64,000 nt of DNA, taken from Physcousia sp045220575. Lineage in GTDB: Bacteria; Bacteroidota; Bacteroidia; Bacteroidales; Bacteroidaceae. Shown in pieces: positions 20,001 to 28,439 of this stretch (position 1 is its first letter; the number at the start of each line of letters is the position of its first letter). A program made the position numbers and the translations under genes. Where the stretch lies: positions 21,091-85,090 of the forward strand of contig JBGUVX010000005.1 in the NCBI GenBank assembly GCA_045220575.1, given 5' to 3'. The notes under the pieces were generated by a model, which ran no database searches, had not been told where the DNA came from, and was given only the letters and a program-made list of their open reading frames with translations.

Positions 20001-20628
20001 GGTTAACTTCCCCGCCATTTACGGTGCACTGAACAGCTTCTGCTTCCCCGCAAAGCTGAAGGCCAACGATGGTCAGGCTTGGACAGTAACTGCCGTTAAA
20101 GACAACGAAGTGTCGCTGGCTAAGGTTGGCAACAACGAAGTTGCCGCTGGCCGTCCCTTCATCTTCGTTACTGGTAAGCTCGATGATTACATTGAAGGCG
20201 AGCCTGCAGAAATGGTTAAGTTCAACCTATATGTTGACGAATTTGCCAAGGAAGCTCAGGCCAACGCTCTGCTGAAGGGTACCTACGAAACCATCGTCAT
20301 TGACAAGGGTGAAATCTATTTCAGTGGCAATAAGTTCGTGGTTAACCCCACCGCCAAAGATGCCATTATGGTTGAGTTGACCCGCGTGGCTGCCAACAAG
20401 GCATACATCTCTGGCGAAACACCTCAGGATCCGAAGGCTGACGTAACCGTCGTTTGGGACGAGGAGGCTGAAGATGGTATCCTAACCGCTTTGGAAAATG
20501 TAAGCAAGGCCGGTGCCGTTTACACTATCGATGGCCGTATGGTTTCGAAGAAGGCTACTCTTAACGAAATTTCGAACTTCGGCAAGGGTATTTACATCCT
20601 AAACGGAACAAAGGTAATAGTAAAGTAA
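17032..20628 (+). CDS. Large secreted discoidin-like protein, paralogue of the preceding gene
   Basis: 1198 residues with signal peptide 'MKKLYFFLMLLFSLVGVTQVYAQ'. The N-terminal about 180 residues differ from the paralogue ('VEISVQLSNGKWVAWNGSESS...') and may be another beta-sandwich. From about 205 on it follows the same plan: helical linker, an F5/8-like region near 505-650 ('FSSPYSDSAEGTDFGALLDGNTSTYWHSDWH'), a 'GKWYKIRFASEEDYDAHEWDK' segment near 781, and an almost identical tail ('ENVSKAGAVYTIDGRMVSKKATLNE...'). It has its own promoter and terminator. No catalytic residues are recognised. Duplication with replacement of the N-terminal module is the simplest reading. Likely exported to the surface or released; the substrate is unknown. 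Confidence 0.85.
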   Translation: MKKLYFFLMLLFSLVGVTQVYAQETPDEVEISVQLSNGKWVAWNGSESSPWARSWYSTTTPAISICTKNGGMETIDIRGNKFNGANNMSTWGDDKDDIMFFSKFGSADAIYEVMVEKGWYIKYVGFDFNCANNKNQQDGSITVRFDDGEEATSTALDDDQHVEWENEDETVYSIKFTVVRNEGTYNFARTSNFVVIVGYLGPKISAAEDVQSIYEQYKKYLEEDAIPVGTLPGQYDEEAYDAFKLVMNTWDETYLMGDYMDMEIDEIKAVGEQIIEAFEALMATRVPMTLADGYYRIRSAHEFTLTVYDEESETDVTTHPLKYMSAKLGTTINAIYSTPEDLATFAPALWKVENKDNQFDVMNVCYEVRFTAAKPVTLSAESDSLIALDPVNTENGETRVNIRLAYSEANAYNYFHCAGWSSSQTNNITLWSNNDPASASEWVFEPVNEEEVQQAIEAYAETKAHEQLLVAYDTLVTAAKRELASALNLENVKMTVNTEQNLITDAEQFSSPYSDSAEGTDFGALLDGNTSTYWHSDWHNGNQPNHTHYLQVGLVNAVDGDIAMTFTRRPVTNDHITVWSVFGSNDAEAEDAAWTYLTYITSPYGSNSETLTSLPFDTKGNTYLRFYIDGTTTGRGYGHMSEFQLNPASLDAEQTVTYLNEAIALNNLVGEQSLLSRDEIGQAQFDALMNAYNALLAKFVNTESLRRALADTKGTEELIVVGTNPGQWSNDSQAVQFKDLYDEAANYYAAGAYEEEKVQDYVNRLTAMKEDILKSANGVKTGKWYKIRFASEEDYDAHEWDKVAGNADIIKANEGDFVQSQALWSKYIAAATLISDSIEYTVTVADTLQPRKSALYTVSEAEGSELGLGSRLYFIDESELTNKDMMLFRFVAVGDSGYVMQNKATGLFVKASGTTGAVTLSAHPTLFNTSALGYGFNLIAAKTLSTGASQNYLHAQVSANTLVTWDATTLATRSALYIEEVEDATEFVAEVNFPAIYGALNSFCFPAKLKANDGQAWTVTAVKDNEVSLAKVGNNEVAAGRPFIFVTGKLDDYIEGEPAEMVKFNLYVDEFAKEAQANALLKGTYETIVIDKGEIYFSGNKFVVNPTAKDAIMVELTRVAANKAYISGETPQDPKADVTVVWDEEAEDGILTALENVSKAGAVYTIDGRMVSKKATLNEISNFGKGIYILNGTKVIVK

Positions 20629-20667
20629 TCCTATGGGGCCTTTAAGGCTCATGAGCCATTAATCGAG

Positions 20668-20696
20668 GAGCGCTGCGATGAAAATCGTGGCGCTTC
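20668..20696 (+). terminator. Intrinsic terminator after the second discoidin-like gene
   Basis: Stem GAGCGCTGCGA / TCGTGGCGCTTC around 'tgaaaa', followed by a T-rich run; a sister of the hairpin at 16911. Confidence 0.8.
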
Positions 20697-20707
20697 TTTC
20701 ATATTTT

Positions 20708-20749
20708 TCTCTTTTCACTTTCCACTTTTAATTAAATTTCGTATCTTTG
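20708..20749 (+). promoter_or_regulatory. Promoter region of the M60-like peptidase gene, with heptad repeats
   Basis: TATCTTTG at 20742-20749 is a consensus -7 box. The expected -33 TTTG is not exact. Heptads TCTCTTT, TCACTTT, CCACTTT occupy 20708-20728, overlapping the -33 position. Confidence 0.65.
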
Positions 20750-20780
20750 CCCAAACAAGTACTAACTAAACATAAATACC

Positions 20781-23700
20781 ATGAAGAGAATCTACCTTTT
20801 CCTCTTAATGATGCTATCCTTTATTGGGAGCAATACCGTAAGTGCTCAGGACATTGCTACTGGACTGGTACGTGTAAAGAGCAAGCGCACGAATTACTAT
20901 CTGTCCACGGCAGCAGCCGGTTCGGCTACGACGAGTGCAAAGGACCTGAACACCCTTAATCAAGTATGGATACTTCAAGCTTCGGGCAGCGGATATACGT
21001 TCCGCAGTGCCAATACTGGCGAATACCTGCAAGCCGACTATGCCAAGCCCGCACCTGGCAAGGCCACGCTCTACATCCGCAAGAGCCCCAATGCCACGGG
21101 TTCTCAGACATTCTACAACATCTCCTCGGACAGCGGTTTTAGTGGAAAGTTCCTTAACACGAACACAGGCCACGGACTTTTCTCCTACTCTATGGACGAT
21201 GGATGTGACTGGTATCTGGAGGCTGTGGAGAACTTCACTGAAGACGAGATTAAGGAACGTATCCTCAGCACCCTGCCATATACCGGAGAGCTGAAGGACA
21301 ATGCTTACTATCGTATCGTAAGTACTTACGACCTCTATTTAACTGAAGGCAGCGATGTATCGACAAAAAACCTCGACGAGGAGAACTTCTCACAATGCTG
21401 GCAACTTCACAAGAGCGGCACAGGATGGGTTATAGAGAATGTGCTGACTCAAAAGTACATCGGTCATCAGACAGAGACCAGTGCACCATATCACATGGCT
21501 TCAGCACAGACTGTGTTCAACATTAACCGTGTAGATGATGGCTGGGACTATCGCTTCACCATAAAGGTAGGAACCGAATGGGGTGGCCTGCACGATGCCA
21601 GCTCACAGGGTCACAAAGTTGTTTACTGGAGCACAGATGCCACTGCCAGCGAATGGCATTTCCTGGAAATCGCCCTTACCGAGGAAGATATCGAAAATGC
21701 CCGTGCCGGGCAGAGCGCTTACGAAGAACTTGTGGCTAACAAGACCAAGATACAGTCAAGCCTGAATAAGCTCTTTGAGGACAAGGCTTGCACGACGCTG
21801 AAGGCCGAGATTCAGGCGCTGAGCGACGACCAACTGGCCGAAAACGAAGACTTTGCAGCCTTGAATGCCGACATAAAGGCTATGGTATTGAAGGTAAAGA
21901 ACGATACATGGCAGCAGTTCACCAACAAGGCTGGCGACTACACAGCAGGCTATGAGAAATTCTTCCGCGTGGCCGACTATAAGATATACAGTAACTATCA
22001 GGACATGGCCTCGAGCAAGAACTTCCAGATGTCTAATCCTTTTGGCCGTCTGTCGAATCCCACAGGTATCGTGGCCAACGCGGGCGACATTATATATATA
22101 TATGTGGACGCCAATGCCAAGTCTGGCAGCGAACTCATGCTGGAATCCGTCAGCACCGATGGAGTGTCGGGTAATCACCCCACAGGCGAACAGACAACAT
22201 TGAAGGCTGGTCTGAACCTGTTCCGCTTCTCCGAACAGAAGATGCTCTACATCTTCTACCAGATGGCGTACACAGGAAGCACCGTGACCAGAAAACTGTC
22301 TCTCTTCCCCGATATCCGCATCCACATCGAGGGTGGACAGCTCAATGGCTACTGGGACGCTACACGTGGTATGACCAATGCCGACTGGAAGCTTATGCAG
22401 GAACACATGCTGAAGGCTCCATTCATCAACATGAAGACCGAGCGCCTCGTCTTCCAGATGGACACCCCACTCGTACTTGCCGCAGAGCCTAACGAAATAG
22501 AAGGTCTGATGCATATTTGGAATCAAGTATGCGCCAACGAGGACCGTTACATGGGTGTCGAAGACTTCGAGGGTAAGTATAATAACATTTGGAACGTATT
22601 CTCGGGCGCAAGTTCGTACATGCACAGCACGAACTACGGCACATGGTACACCGAAAGCACCATCCCCACCGTCATGAACTACGACAAGATGCGTCGAGCC
22701 GGTAACATCTGGGGACCGAGTCACGAGATTGGCCACAACCATCAGGCCAGCATCAACGTCATTGGCGGAACGGAAAGCACCAACAACATGTTCTCGAACA
22801 TCAACACCTTCGAACAGGGCATCGCTGCCAGTCGTCGCGACGGTCCCACCGAGAACTTCAAGCAACTGGCTGCTGGAACGCCTTGGACAACGCGCGACAT
22901 CTGGCTCACCACTTCGCTGTATTATCAGCTCTATCTCTACTTCCATGCCCAGCACCACGATGACCAGTTCCTGCCCAACCTGTTCCGCAAGATGCGCAAG
23001 AACCCCATTAACAAGGGCACATCGACAAGCAACGTAACCTATGTAAACAACGAAGGAAATACCGTAACCGGCACCATCAACGTAGCCACAGGTGCTAAGG
23101 ATTATCTGCACCTCGCCAAGATGATTTGCGATGTGGCCGAAGCCGACCTGTCAGAGCTGTTCGAAGCCTACGGTATGTTCATTCCCGTTTCGAGGGTACA
23201 CGTGGGGGACTATGCCAACTATCTGGTAACGACCACGCAGTCCGAAATCGATGCTGCCAAGGCTTACATGCAGAAGTATGAGAAGAAACTGGGTAACATC
23301 ATGTTCATCGACGACCGTGTCATCACACATCCCGCCATTACGGACAATCCGTTTGAAGCCATAGCCGATGCCAGCGGCAACCGTGTTCCGCACAGCGACG
23401 AAGCCAAGAACCAGTTCCTAATGAAGAACTCCAATTCCACATACGTTGGTGGCGACTACATGTCATATACGCAGGATGCAGAACAGTCCACCGATGACTG
23501 GTATAAGCTATCTTCGAATAAGAAGACTATGATATTCCAAGGTACCAACTATGCCGGACACAAGTTCTACGACCAAGATGGCAACCTCCTGTGGGCAACA
23601 AATGCCAAATCCGTAACATTGCCCGCATGCGTTACTAACGTAGGCATGGATAACGTAACAGTCATGACCGCCAACTACGACATGACCGACACGCCCTGTA

Positions 23701-23840
23701 CCAACGAGAAGCCAGATGCCATCAACGGCATTTCTGCAGACAACAACGGCAAAACCGACATCTACGACCTCACAGGACGTCGTGTCACGAAAGCCGTCAA
23801 GGGCCTGTACATCATTAACGGCAAGAAGGTCGTAAAATAA
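20781..23840 (+). CDS. Secreted M60-like (enhancin/mucinase type) zinc metallopeptidase
   Basis: A signal peptide ('MKRIYLFLLMMLSFIGSNTVSAQ') precedes an N-terminal part with two ricin/beta-trefoil-like stretches ('GLVRVKSKRTNYYLSTAAAG', 'NAYYRIVSTYDLYLTEGS'). The catalytic region lies about residues 390-870. 'GPSHEIGHNHQ' provides the HExxH zinc motif (His648, Glu649, His652), with a third acidic ligand candidate Glu665 in 'GGTESTNN', matching the M60 pattern. The tail 'IYDLTGRRVTKAVKGLYIINGKKVVK' is the sorting-like terminus. M60-like enzymes of gut Bacteroidetes include proteases acting on O-glycosylated mucins, so a mucin substrate is plausible but not shown. It follows the two discoidin-like genes but has its own promoter. 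Confidence 0.9.
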   Translation: MKRIYLFLLMMLSFIGSNTVSAQDIATGLVRVKSKRTNYYLSTAAAGSATTSAKDLNTLNQVWILQASGSGYTFRSANTGEYLQADYAKPAPGKATLYIRKSPNATGSQTFYNISSDSGFSGKFLNTNTGHGLFSYSMDDGCDWYLEAVENFTEDEIKERILSTLPYTGELKDNAYYRIVSTYDLYLTEGSDVSTKNLDEENFSQCWQLHKSGTGWVIENVLTQKYIGHQTETSAPYHMASAQTVFNINRVDDGWDYRFTIKVGTEWGGLHDASSQGHKVVYWSTDATASEWHFLEIALTEEDIENARAGQSAYEELVANKTKIQSSLNKLFEDKACTTLKAEIQALSDDQLAENEDFAALNADIKAMVLKVKNDTWQQFTNKAGDYTAGYEKFFRVADYKIYSNYQDMASSKNFQMSNPFGRLSNPTGIVANAGDIIYIYVDANAKSGSELMLESVSTDGVSGNHPTGEQTTLKAGLNLFRFSEQKMLYIFYQMAYTGSTVTRKLSLFPDIRIHIEGGQLNGYWDATRGMTNADWKLMQEHMLKAPFINMKTERLVFQMDTPLVLAAEPNEIEGLMHIWNQVCANEDRYMGVEDFEGKYNNIWNVFSGASSYMHSTNYGTWYTESTIPTVMNYDKMRRAGNIWGPSHEIGHNHQASINVIGGTESTNNMFSNINTFEQGIAASRRDGPTENFKQLAAGTPWTTRDIWLTTSLYYQLYLYFHAQHHDDQFLPNLFRKMRKNPINKGTSTSNVTYVNNEGNTVTGTINVATGAKDYLHLAKMICDVAEADLSELFEAYGMFIPVSRVHVGDYANYLVTTTQSEIDAAKAYMQKYEKKLGNIMFIDDRVITHPAITDNPFEAIADASGNRVPHSDEAKNQFLMKNSNSTYVGGDYMSYTQDAEQSTDDWYKLSSNKKTMIFQGTNYAGHKFYDQDGNLLWATNAKSVTLPACVTNVGMDNVTVMTANYDMTDTPCTNEKPDAINGISADNNGKTDIYDLTGRRVTKAVKGLYIINGKKVVK

Positions 23841-23890
23841 CAACAGACGAGAGAACGAGATAACATAATAAGGATTAAAAACTGACAACT

Positions 23891-24049
23891 ATGAAAAAGT
23901 ATGTTTGCGACGTTTGTGGCTACGAGTACGACCCCGCAGTAGGTGACCCCGACAATGGCATTGCCCCCGGCACGGCCTTTGAGGACCTGCCCGAAGACTG
24001 GGTTTGCCCCCTGTGTGGTGTAGGCAAGGATGAGTTCAGCGAAGCCTAA
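23891..24049 (+). CDS. Rubredoxin
   Basis: 52 residues. It has two iron-binding motifs, 'CDVCGYEYDPAVGDPDNG' (Cys6, Cys9) and 'DWVCPLCGVGKDEF' (Cys39, Cys42), with the usual length and spacing of a single-domain rubredoxin. A cytosolic one-electron carrier with a mononuclear Fe(SCys)4 centre, commonly used by anaerobes for oxygen and peroxide detoxification. It lies 50 bp after the M60 gene with no separate promoter that I can see, and ends just before a bidirectional hairpin. Confidence 0.95.
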   Translation: MKKYVCDVCGYEYDPAVGDPDNGIAPGTAFEDLPEDWVCPLCGVGKDEFSEA

Positions 24050-24062
24050 GCCATTCGTCACC

Positions 24063-24107
24063 CAAAGTAAAGCTCCGGCTCCAACAGCGAGTCGGGGATT
24101 TACTTTG
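24063..24107. terminator. Bidirectional terminator between rubredoxin and NUDIX genes
   Basis: CAAAGTAAA (24063-24071) pairs with TTTACTTTG (24099-24107), enclosing a second GC-rich stem (CCGGCTC / GAGTCGG). The genes on either side converge. Confidence 0.75.
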
Positions 24108-24121
24108 TTCGTATGTTTGTG

Positions 24122-24685
24122 TCAGCGTGTGGCGAAGAACTTCCACAACGGAGCCACCATCAGAGCCTGCTTGAAGCCGTCACGCTCCAGAATGCGGCGT
24201 ACCTCGTCCAAGAGCACCAGATGTATGGTGATGTCCTCCGTGGGTTCTAAATGCTGTCCGTCGATTTGCTCCACGCCTTCGGCCAGAAAACAGTGCGAAA
24301 GGTTGGTGCACGCACTGGCGTTGGGCGAATATGCCCCCAGTTCGGTCCACTGACCGCCCCCGAAGCCTGTCTCCTCCAACAGTTCGCGACGCGCTGCCAG
24401 TTCGGGTTCTTCACCTGGCTCCACCACACCCGCCGGAATCTCCCATTCCGTGCTGCCCAGTCCATGCCGGTACTGCCGTTCCAGAATCATGCGACCGTCC
24501 GTCGTTATGGCAATGACGTTTATCCACGTTGGGTATTCCAATATCCAATACTCCGGGTTCTCCACGCCACTGGGCAGACGGACAACATCCTTTCGTGCCG
24601 TAAGCCAGGGACGCTGGATCAAGTATTCACTCTTCACAATCATCCACGGCTGTGGATCATTCTTCAATAGTTCTTTCTCGGTCAT
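24122..24685 (-). CDS. NUDIX hydrolase, ADP-ribose pyrophosphatase-like
   Basis: 187 residues. A complete Nudix box spans residues 86-108: Gly86, Glu92, Arg100-Glu101, Glu104-Glu105, Gly107. The upstream 'YWILEYPTWINVIAITTDGRMILERQYRHG' is like ADP-sugar pyrophosphatases, suggesting hydrolysis of ADP-ribose or a related nucleotide sugar in the cytosol. The exact substrate cannot be read from the sequence. It follows the GH84 gene by 35 bp on the same strand, probably in one transcript. The gap contains a short degenerate repeat ('AGAAGGG' units). Confidence 0.88.
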   Translation of the reverse strand: MTEKELLKNDPQPWMIVKSEYLIQRPWLTARKDVVRLPSGVENPEYWILEYPTWINVIAITTDGRMILERQYRHGLGSTEWEIPAGVVEPGEEPELAARRELLEETGFGGGQWTELGAYSPNASACTNLSHCFLAEGVEQIDGQHLEPTEDITIHLVLLDEVRRILERDGFKQALMVAPLWKFFATR

Positions 24686-24720
24686 TGTAGAAGGGGAGCT
24701 AGAAGGGAGTTAAAGGGACA

Positions 24721-26640
24721 TTACTTCTGCTGCGTCTTCAGCCAGTCGATGAAGGGACGCAGCACCTGTGCCGAGGGTTCGGCCATCTGTACAGAGAGGG
24801 AAATATCCTCGCCCAGTCCGCTTAGAATCTCGAACTGGTATTCCGGGGCATGGTCAAAGTCGGACACCTCAACCTTCTTTCCCGAAAGCAGCGAGAGTGC
24901 GGTCCGGGTCATGGCTTGCAGTTTCATCAGCCAGGGACGCACATCTTCGTAGAAGAGTCGGTCGCTCTCCACCGCCGAATGTTTCATCTCGGTAAGCACA
25001 CGACAGGCACGCTCGACTTCCGTCAGTTCCTTCTGCAAGGATTCCGGCTGCGGACTTCCTTGTTCCACCGAATGCTTATAGTCCTCGACCAAGGTCTCCA
25101 GAGCCTCTTTGTCGAAATACCGCAGGTACGCTGCCACGCGCTGCAAGGCCTCTGCCCTATCCTTCCCCACCACTGCCGGGAGCGCTGCCAACCAGCTCTG
25201 CCGGTTGTCGTAGGTCTTGTGGTTCCAAGCATAGTCAGCCACGCTGAAGAGAGCTATCTTCGAAACCTCGCCCTGCTGCATGGGGTTGATGATGAGGGTG
25301 TTGGTACCCTGCAGGGTAGCCTCCAGACGCGCATTCCCGTCGATGTGCTTCTCGTCGCTGAAGTTGGTGTACATGTCCATCGGGAACAGTTTGGTCACAT
25401 CGTTGTCGTTACAGGGATAGTTCCACCACCAGGCCGTCTCGCGTCCCAGCCATCCGTTAGCCGTAGCTAAGTCCTGTGTATTGGGCACCGACCAGACGTT
25501 TCGACCGGTAATATAGACATCCACCTTCCTGGGTGTCTTGCCGAGTGATGCAAAGAAGCGCTCGCCCACCTCAGGCTTCACCCATGAGAAGGCGTAGAGC
25601 TGCGGCACGAACTGCAATGGTTTCACCGTATCGGCAGGAGCCGCTCCCGACTGGTTCCACCGGGCATCCAGTCGGTACTGCAGTTCACTCACTCGCTGAG
25701 CATTCAGTTGCAGCGTAGGTTCGTCGGTGGGCACGCCCACATCATCCACAAACAGCCCGAACTGGCGCACACCGAGGTCGTACATATTGCCGAATTTCGT
25801 CATCACGCGGTCAATGACGTCCTTGCTATCGGGATTGGTAAAGGCCGTACCCGGATGAATGGCCCAGATGAAGTTCACTTTCGAAGCATGAGCCACCCCT
25901 ACGATATCGCGCAACATGTCCTGTGTCAGGTAGCCAATGCGCAACTGCTCGGGCGTGATGTCGGTTGGATACGGTTCGCCCCAGAATCGGGTGTGATAGG
26001 GATCCGACTTCGCTCCGTACATATACGTATTCATCTTGTAGCGCGCCATGAAGCGGAACAGATCCTTCGTCACCTCGGCATTGTAGGGCACGCCATAATA
26101 CCCTTCTATCACGCCGCGCGTACGAGTGTCGGCATAGTCGTAGAACCGCACGCAGGGCAAGTTCTCGCAACCTTGGTCCAACATCTGCTCCACGGTGGCC
26201 AGTCCGCAAAAGACGGCATCCGTGTGTTCGCCCACAACGACGAACTGTGCCCGTCCTCGCTTATCGGCCGTTAGGCTCACGATATGGCGGTCATATTTCG
26301 GCAGACCGAACACGTCGCGTTTCAGCCCCAGTTTTCGCGCCTGCCGATTGGCCAGACCCTTCGAGCCATTGATGCCCAACAGTACATTCGTTGCATCCTT
26401 CACCAGGCGATGCGAAACTGTCACCTTCCGTCCGCCGTCGCTCAACACCTCCTTGGCCCGTGCTATCGTGGCTTCATCGACACCATTCTCCGCCACGATG
26501 TTCACCACGGGAGCCACACTGGCCGAACCTTGCAGGAGTTCCTGCGTCTGGGGTATGGGATAAATCACATAGCGCTGCTGAGCCCAGGCCGCAACGATAG
26601 CCATCCACAGGAATACGGGCAGTAGGATGAATCTTTTCAT
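24721..26640 (-). CDS. Secreted GH84 beta-N-acetylglucosaminidase (O-GlcNAcase/hyaluronidase family)
   Basis: I start at 26640 ('MKRFILLPVFLWMAIVAAWAQ', signal peptide). An in-frame ATG at 26670 lies inside the promoter box. After an N-terminal alpha/beta domain, the barrel begins 'TRTRGVIEGYYGVPY' and carries the GH84 catalytic pair in 'FVDDVG' (Asp299-Asp300). Also conserved are 'YKMNTYMYGAKSDPYH', 'WAIHPG' and the C-terminal helical part. The enzyme would release beta-linked GlcNAc by substrate-assisted catalysis from host glycans or O-GlcNAc proteins in the periplasm. The neighbouring M60-like peptidase and nagA/nagB genes fit host glycoprotein use. Confidence 0.93.
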   Translation of the reverse strand: MKRFILLPVFLWMAIVAAWAQQRYVIYPIPQTQELLQGSASVAPVVNIVAENGVDEATIARAKEVLSDGGRKVTVSHRLVKDATNVLLGINGSKGLANRQARKLGLKRDVFGLPKYDRHIVSLTADKRGRAQFVVVGEHTDAVFCGLATVEQMLDQGCENLPCVRFYDYADTRTRGVIEGYYGVPYNAEVTKDLFRFMARYKMNTYMYGAKSDPYHTRFWGEPYPTDITPEQLRIGYLTQDMLRDIVGVAHASKVNFIWAIHPGTAFTNPDSKDVIDRVMTKFGNMYDLGVRQFGLFVDDVGVPTDEPTLQLNAQRVSELQYRLDARWNQSGAAPADTVKPLQFVPQLYAFSWVKPEVGERFFASLGKTPRKVDVYITGRNVWSVPNTQDLATANGWLGRETAWWWNYPCNDNDVTKLFPMDMYTNFSDEKHIDGNARLEATLQGTNTLIINPMQQGEVSKIALFSVADYAWNHKTYDNRQSWLAALPAVVGKDRAEALQRVAAYLRYFDKEALETLVEDYKHSVEQGSPQPESLQKELTEVERACRVLTEMKHSAVESDRLFYEDVRPWLMKLQAMTRTALSLLSGKKVEVSDFDHAPEYQFEILSGLGEDISLSVQMAEPSAQVLRPFIDWLKTQQK

Positions 26641-26667
26641 AGCAGTAGACTTTGGGATTACGAAGGA

Positions 26668-26699
26668 CAAAGTTACGCATTATTTCCTCATGTTCCAAA
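26668..26699 (-). promoter_or_regulatory. Promoter of the GH84 gene
   Basis: Minus strand TTTG, 20-bp spacer, TAACTTTG; about 28 nt to the ATG at 26640. Confidence 0.75.
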
Positions 26700-26749
26700 T
26701 TTAGTTATCCCGAAGAAGCGGGAATGTATGGAAAAAAGATGTTTTTTCT

Positions 26750-26781
26750 TTTGGTTATCTGCACGAATTAGTGTAACTTTG
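26750..26781 (+). promoter_or_regulatory. Promoter giving a near-leaderless DUF6057 mRNA
   Basis: TTTG (26750-26753), 20 bp, TAACTTTG (26774-26781). The start codon is at 26790, only 8 bp past the -7 box, so transcription should begin at or next to the ATG. Confidence 0.75.
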
Positions 26782-26789
26782 CCCATAGA

Positions 26790-28412
26790 ATGGTAAAGAA
26801 TAAGAAAGTTAGCAAGCCCGTTGCCCCTCAGCGTCCCGTCAGAAAGGAGGAGAAGGAAAAGAAAGAGCGCAAGCCCCTATTGTTGTCGACCACATTGATA
26901 ATGTTTGTGGCCGTATGGCTGTGGGCCTGGCTTTGGTACGGCGACGTATTCCGAATTGCCCGCGAATACTCCTTTTGGGCTCCCGATAGGACTTTGATGT
27001 ACTACATGGAAGGACGGCCTTGGGGCGCACTCTGGTGGGTCGGCTTAGCCCTACTCCAATTGTTCCGTTGGCCCGTGGTGGGAGGTGCGCTATTGGCCCT
27101 GTTTGTGAGCGGGTCGACATGGCTTATCGGATATTGCCTTCGCCTCCGCGGATGGTGGCGCCTCCTACAGTACATACCTGCAGCCCTTTTCCTGCCCACC
27201 ATTGCTTATATCGGTCTCGACCTTTTCTTCGAGACAGAGACTGGCCGCATCATGGGCATTCCCTTGCTGTGCTTCGCGGTAATGCTCCTGTTGGCACTGG
27301 TCATTCGTTCGTTCAGTCACACCCATAAGTTTCCACCTATCCTGGGTACTCCCAAGGACGAGACACCCCGCCAGAATCACATTCAGTGGGTAGCGGCTGT
27401 TGCCTGTGTCATACTGGCCATGGGCATAAGCCAGTGGCTGCGACCCGATGTCCGCGTAACCACCCGTATGCAACGGCAGATGCTGGAACAGGACTGGCGC
27501 GGAATGGCCGAAACAGCACGCGCCCGTGCCGAACTTTCCTACCGCCCCATTGCGGCATACTATGCCATAGCCCTCGTCCAGTCCAACGAACTGACGAACC
27601 ATCTGTTCGACATTCGTATGGACTATGACATGCCCTACATGCACAACTTCAGTGGCACAGGCTCCAACATTGCCAACTATTATATTATGGACTGCGACTT
27701 CTATGCTGGTTTGGTGGCAACAGCCATCCATCACGGCGTGGAGCACATGACCATGAACGGCCCCACCCTACACTGCCTGAAATTACTGACGAAATGTGCC
27801 CTGTTGAGAAACGAATGGGAGGTTGCCGAGAAATACCTGTACATACTGCGCCGAGTACCCTTCGAAGGCAAATGGGTTGATAAATACGAAGCCATGCTAC
27901 GTAACCCGGAAAAGGTTGATGCCGACCCTGAGTTCCATCTGATTAGGCTGACGGAACCGATTCACGACAACTTCGAGAACTTCCTTACGCAACCTGCCTT
28001 CCTCGGATACAATGCTGCATTAAACGAAGGACGTAGCTTAAGCGCATTGAACAATTCGCTGATGGTACATCTGTACAGCAAGTCGATGCCCTACTTCATC
28101 GCCCGATGCCAACCCATTGCCGGCACAACGCCCGCACAGAGCATCGCAGAGGCACTGACCCTGCTTTCGGGTAAATACCCGGAAGTTCCTCAGATGTTCC
28201 CGACATTGGAATACCATCGTCCCCGTCTTGTCTCGTTCCTCCAGCAGGTACGGCCCTACATCACAGACTTCGACACACGTAAAGCCAATGCCCGTGACCT
28301 GTTTCCTCAATGGAAGGGATACTATCCTTATTACTACTACTTCGGAAACCTGAAAGCAACCAAAGGCCACATCGAGGAGAACAAAGGCACAAGCAACCAG
28401 GGCGTGAACTAA
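26790..28412 (+). CDS. DUF6057 family multi-pass membrane protein
   Basis: 540 residues. A lysine-rich cytosolic N-terminus (1-30) is followed by several membrane spans (about 30-55, 78-100, 103-122, 128-150, 160-178, 200-218). A soluble, mostly helical C-terminal half of about 300 residues ('RARAELSYRPIAAYYAIALVQSNELT...') looks like a tetratricopeptide-type solenoid. I recognise the overall layout as DUF6057, a Bacteroidales family of unknown function. It is followed after 27 bp by the heme/propeller lipoprotein, suggesting that the two act together at the cell envelope. No catalytic motif is seen. Confidence 0.75.
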   Translation: MVKNKKVSKPVAPQRPVRKEEKEKKERKPLLLSTTLIMFVAVWLWAWLWYGDVFRIAREYSFWAPDRTLMYYMEGRPWGALWWVGLALLQLFRWPVVGGALLALFVSGSTWLIGYCLRLRGWWRLLQYIPAALFLPTIAYIGLDLFFETETGRIMGIPLLCFAVMLLLALVIRSFSHTHKFPPILGTPKDETPRQNHIQWVAAVACVILAMGISQWLRPDVRVTTRMQRQMLEQDWRGMAETARARAELSYRPIAAYYAIALVQSNELTNHLFDIRMDYDMPYMHNFSGTGSNIANYYIMDCDFYAGLVATAIHHGVEHMTMNGPTLHCLKLLTKCALLRNEWEVAEKYLYILRRVPFEGKWVDKYEAMLRNPEKVDADPEFHLIRLTEPIHDNFENFLTQPAFLGYNAALNEGRSLSALNNSLMVHLYSKSMPYFIARCQPIAGTTPAQSIAEALTLLSGKYPEVPQMFPTLEYHRPRLVSFLQQVRPYITDFDTRKANARDLFPQWKGYYPYYYYFGNLKATKGHIEENKGTSNQGVN

Positions 28413-28439
28413 TGGATAATGGGTAAACAATTGAATGAT

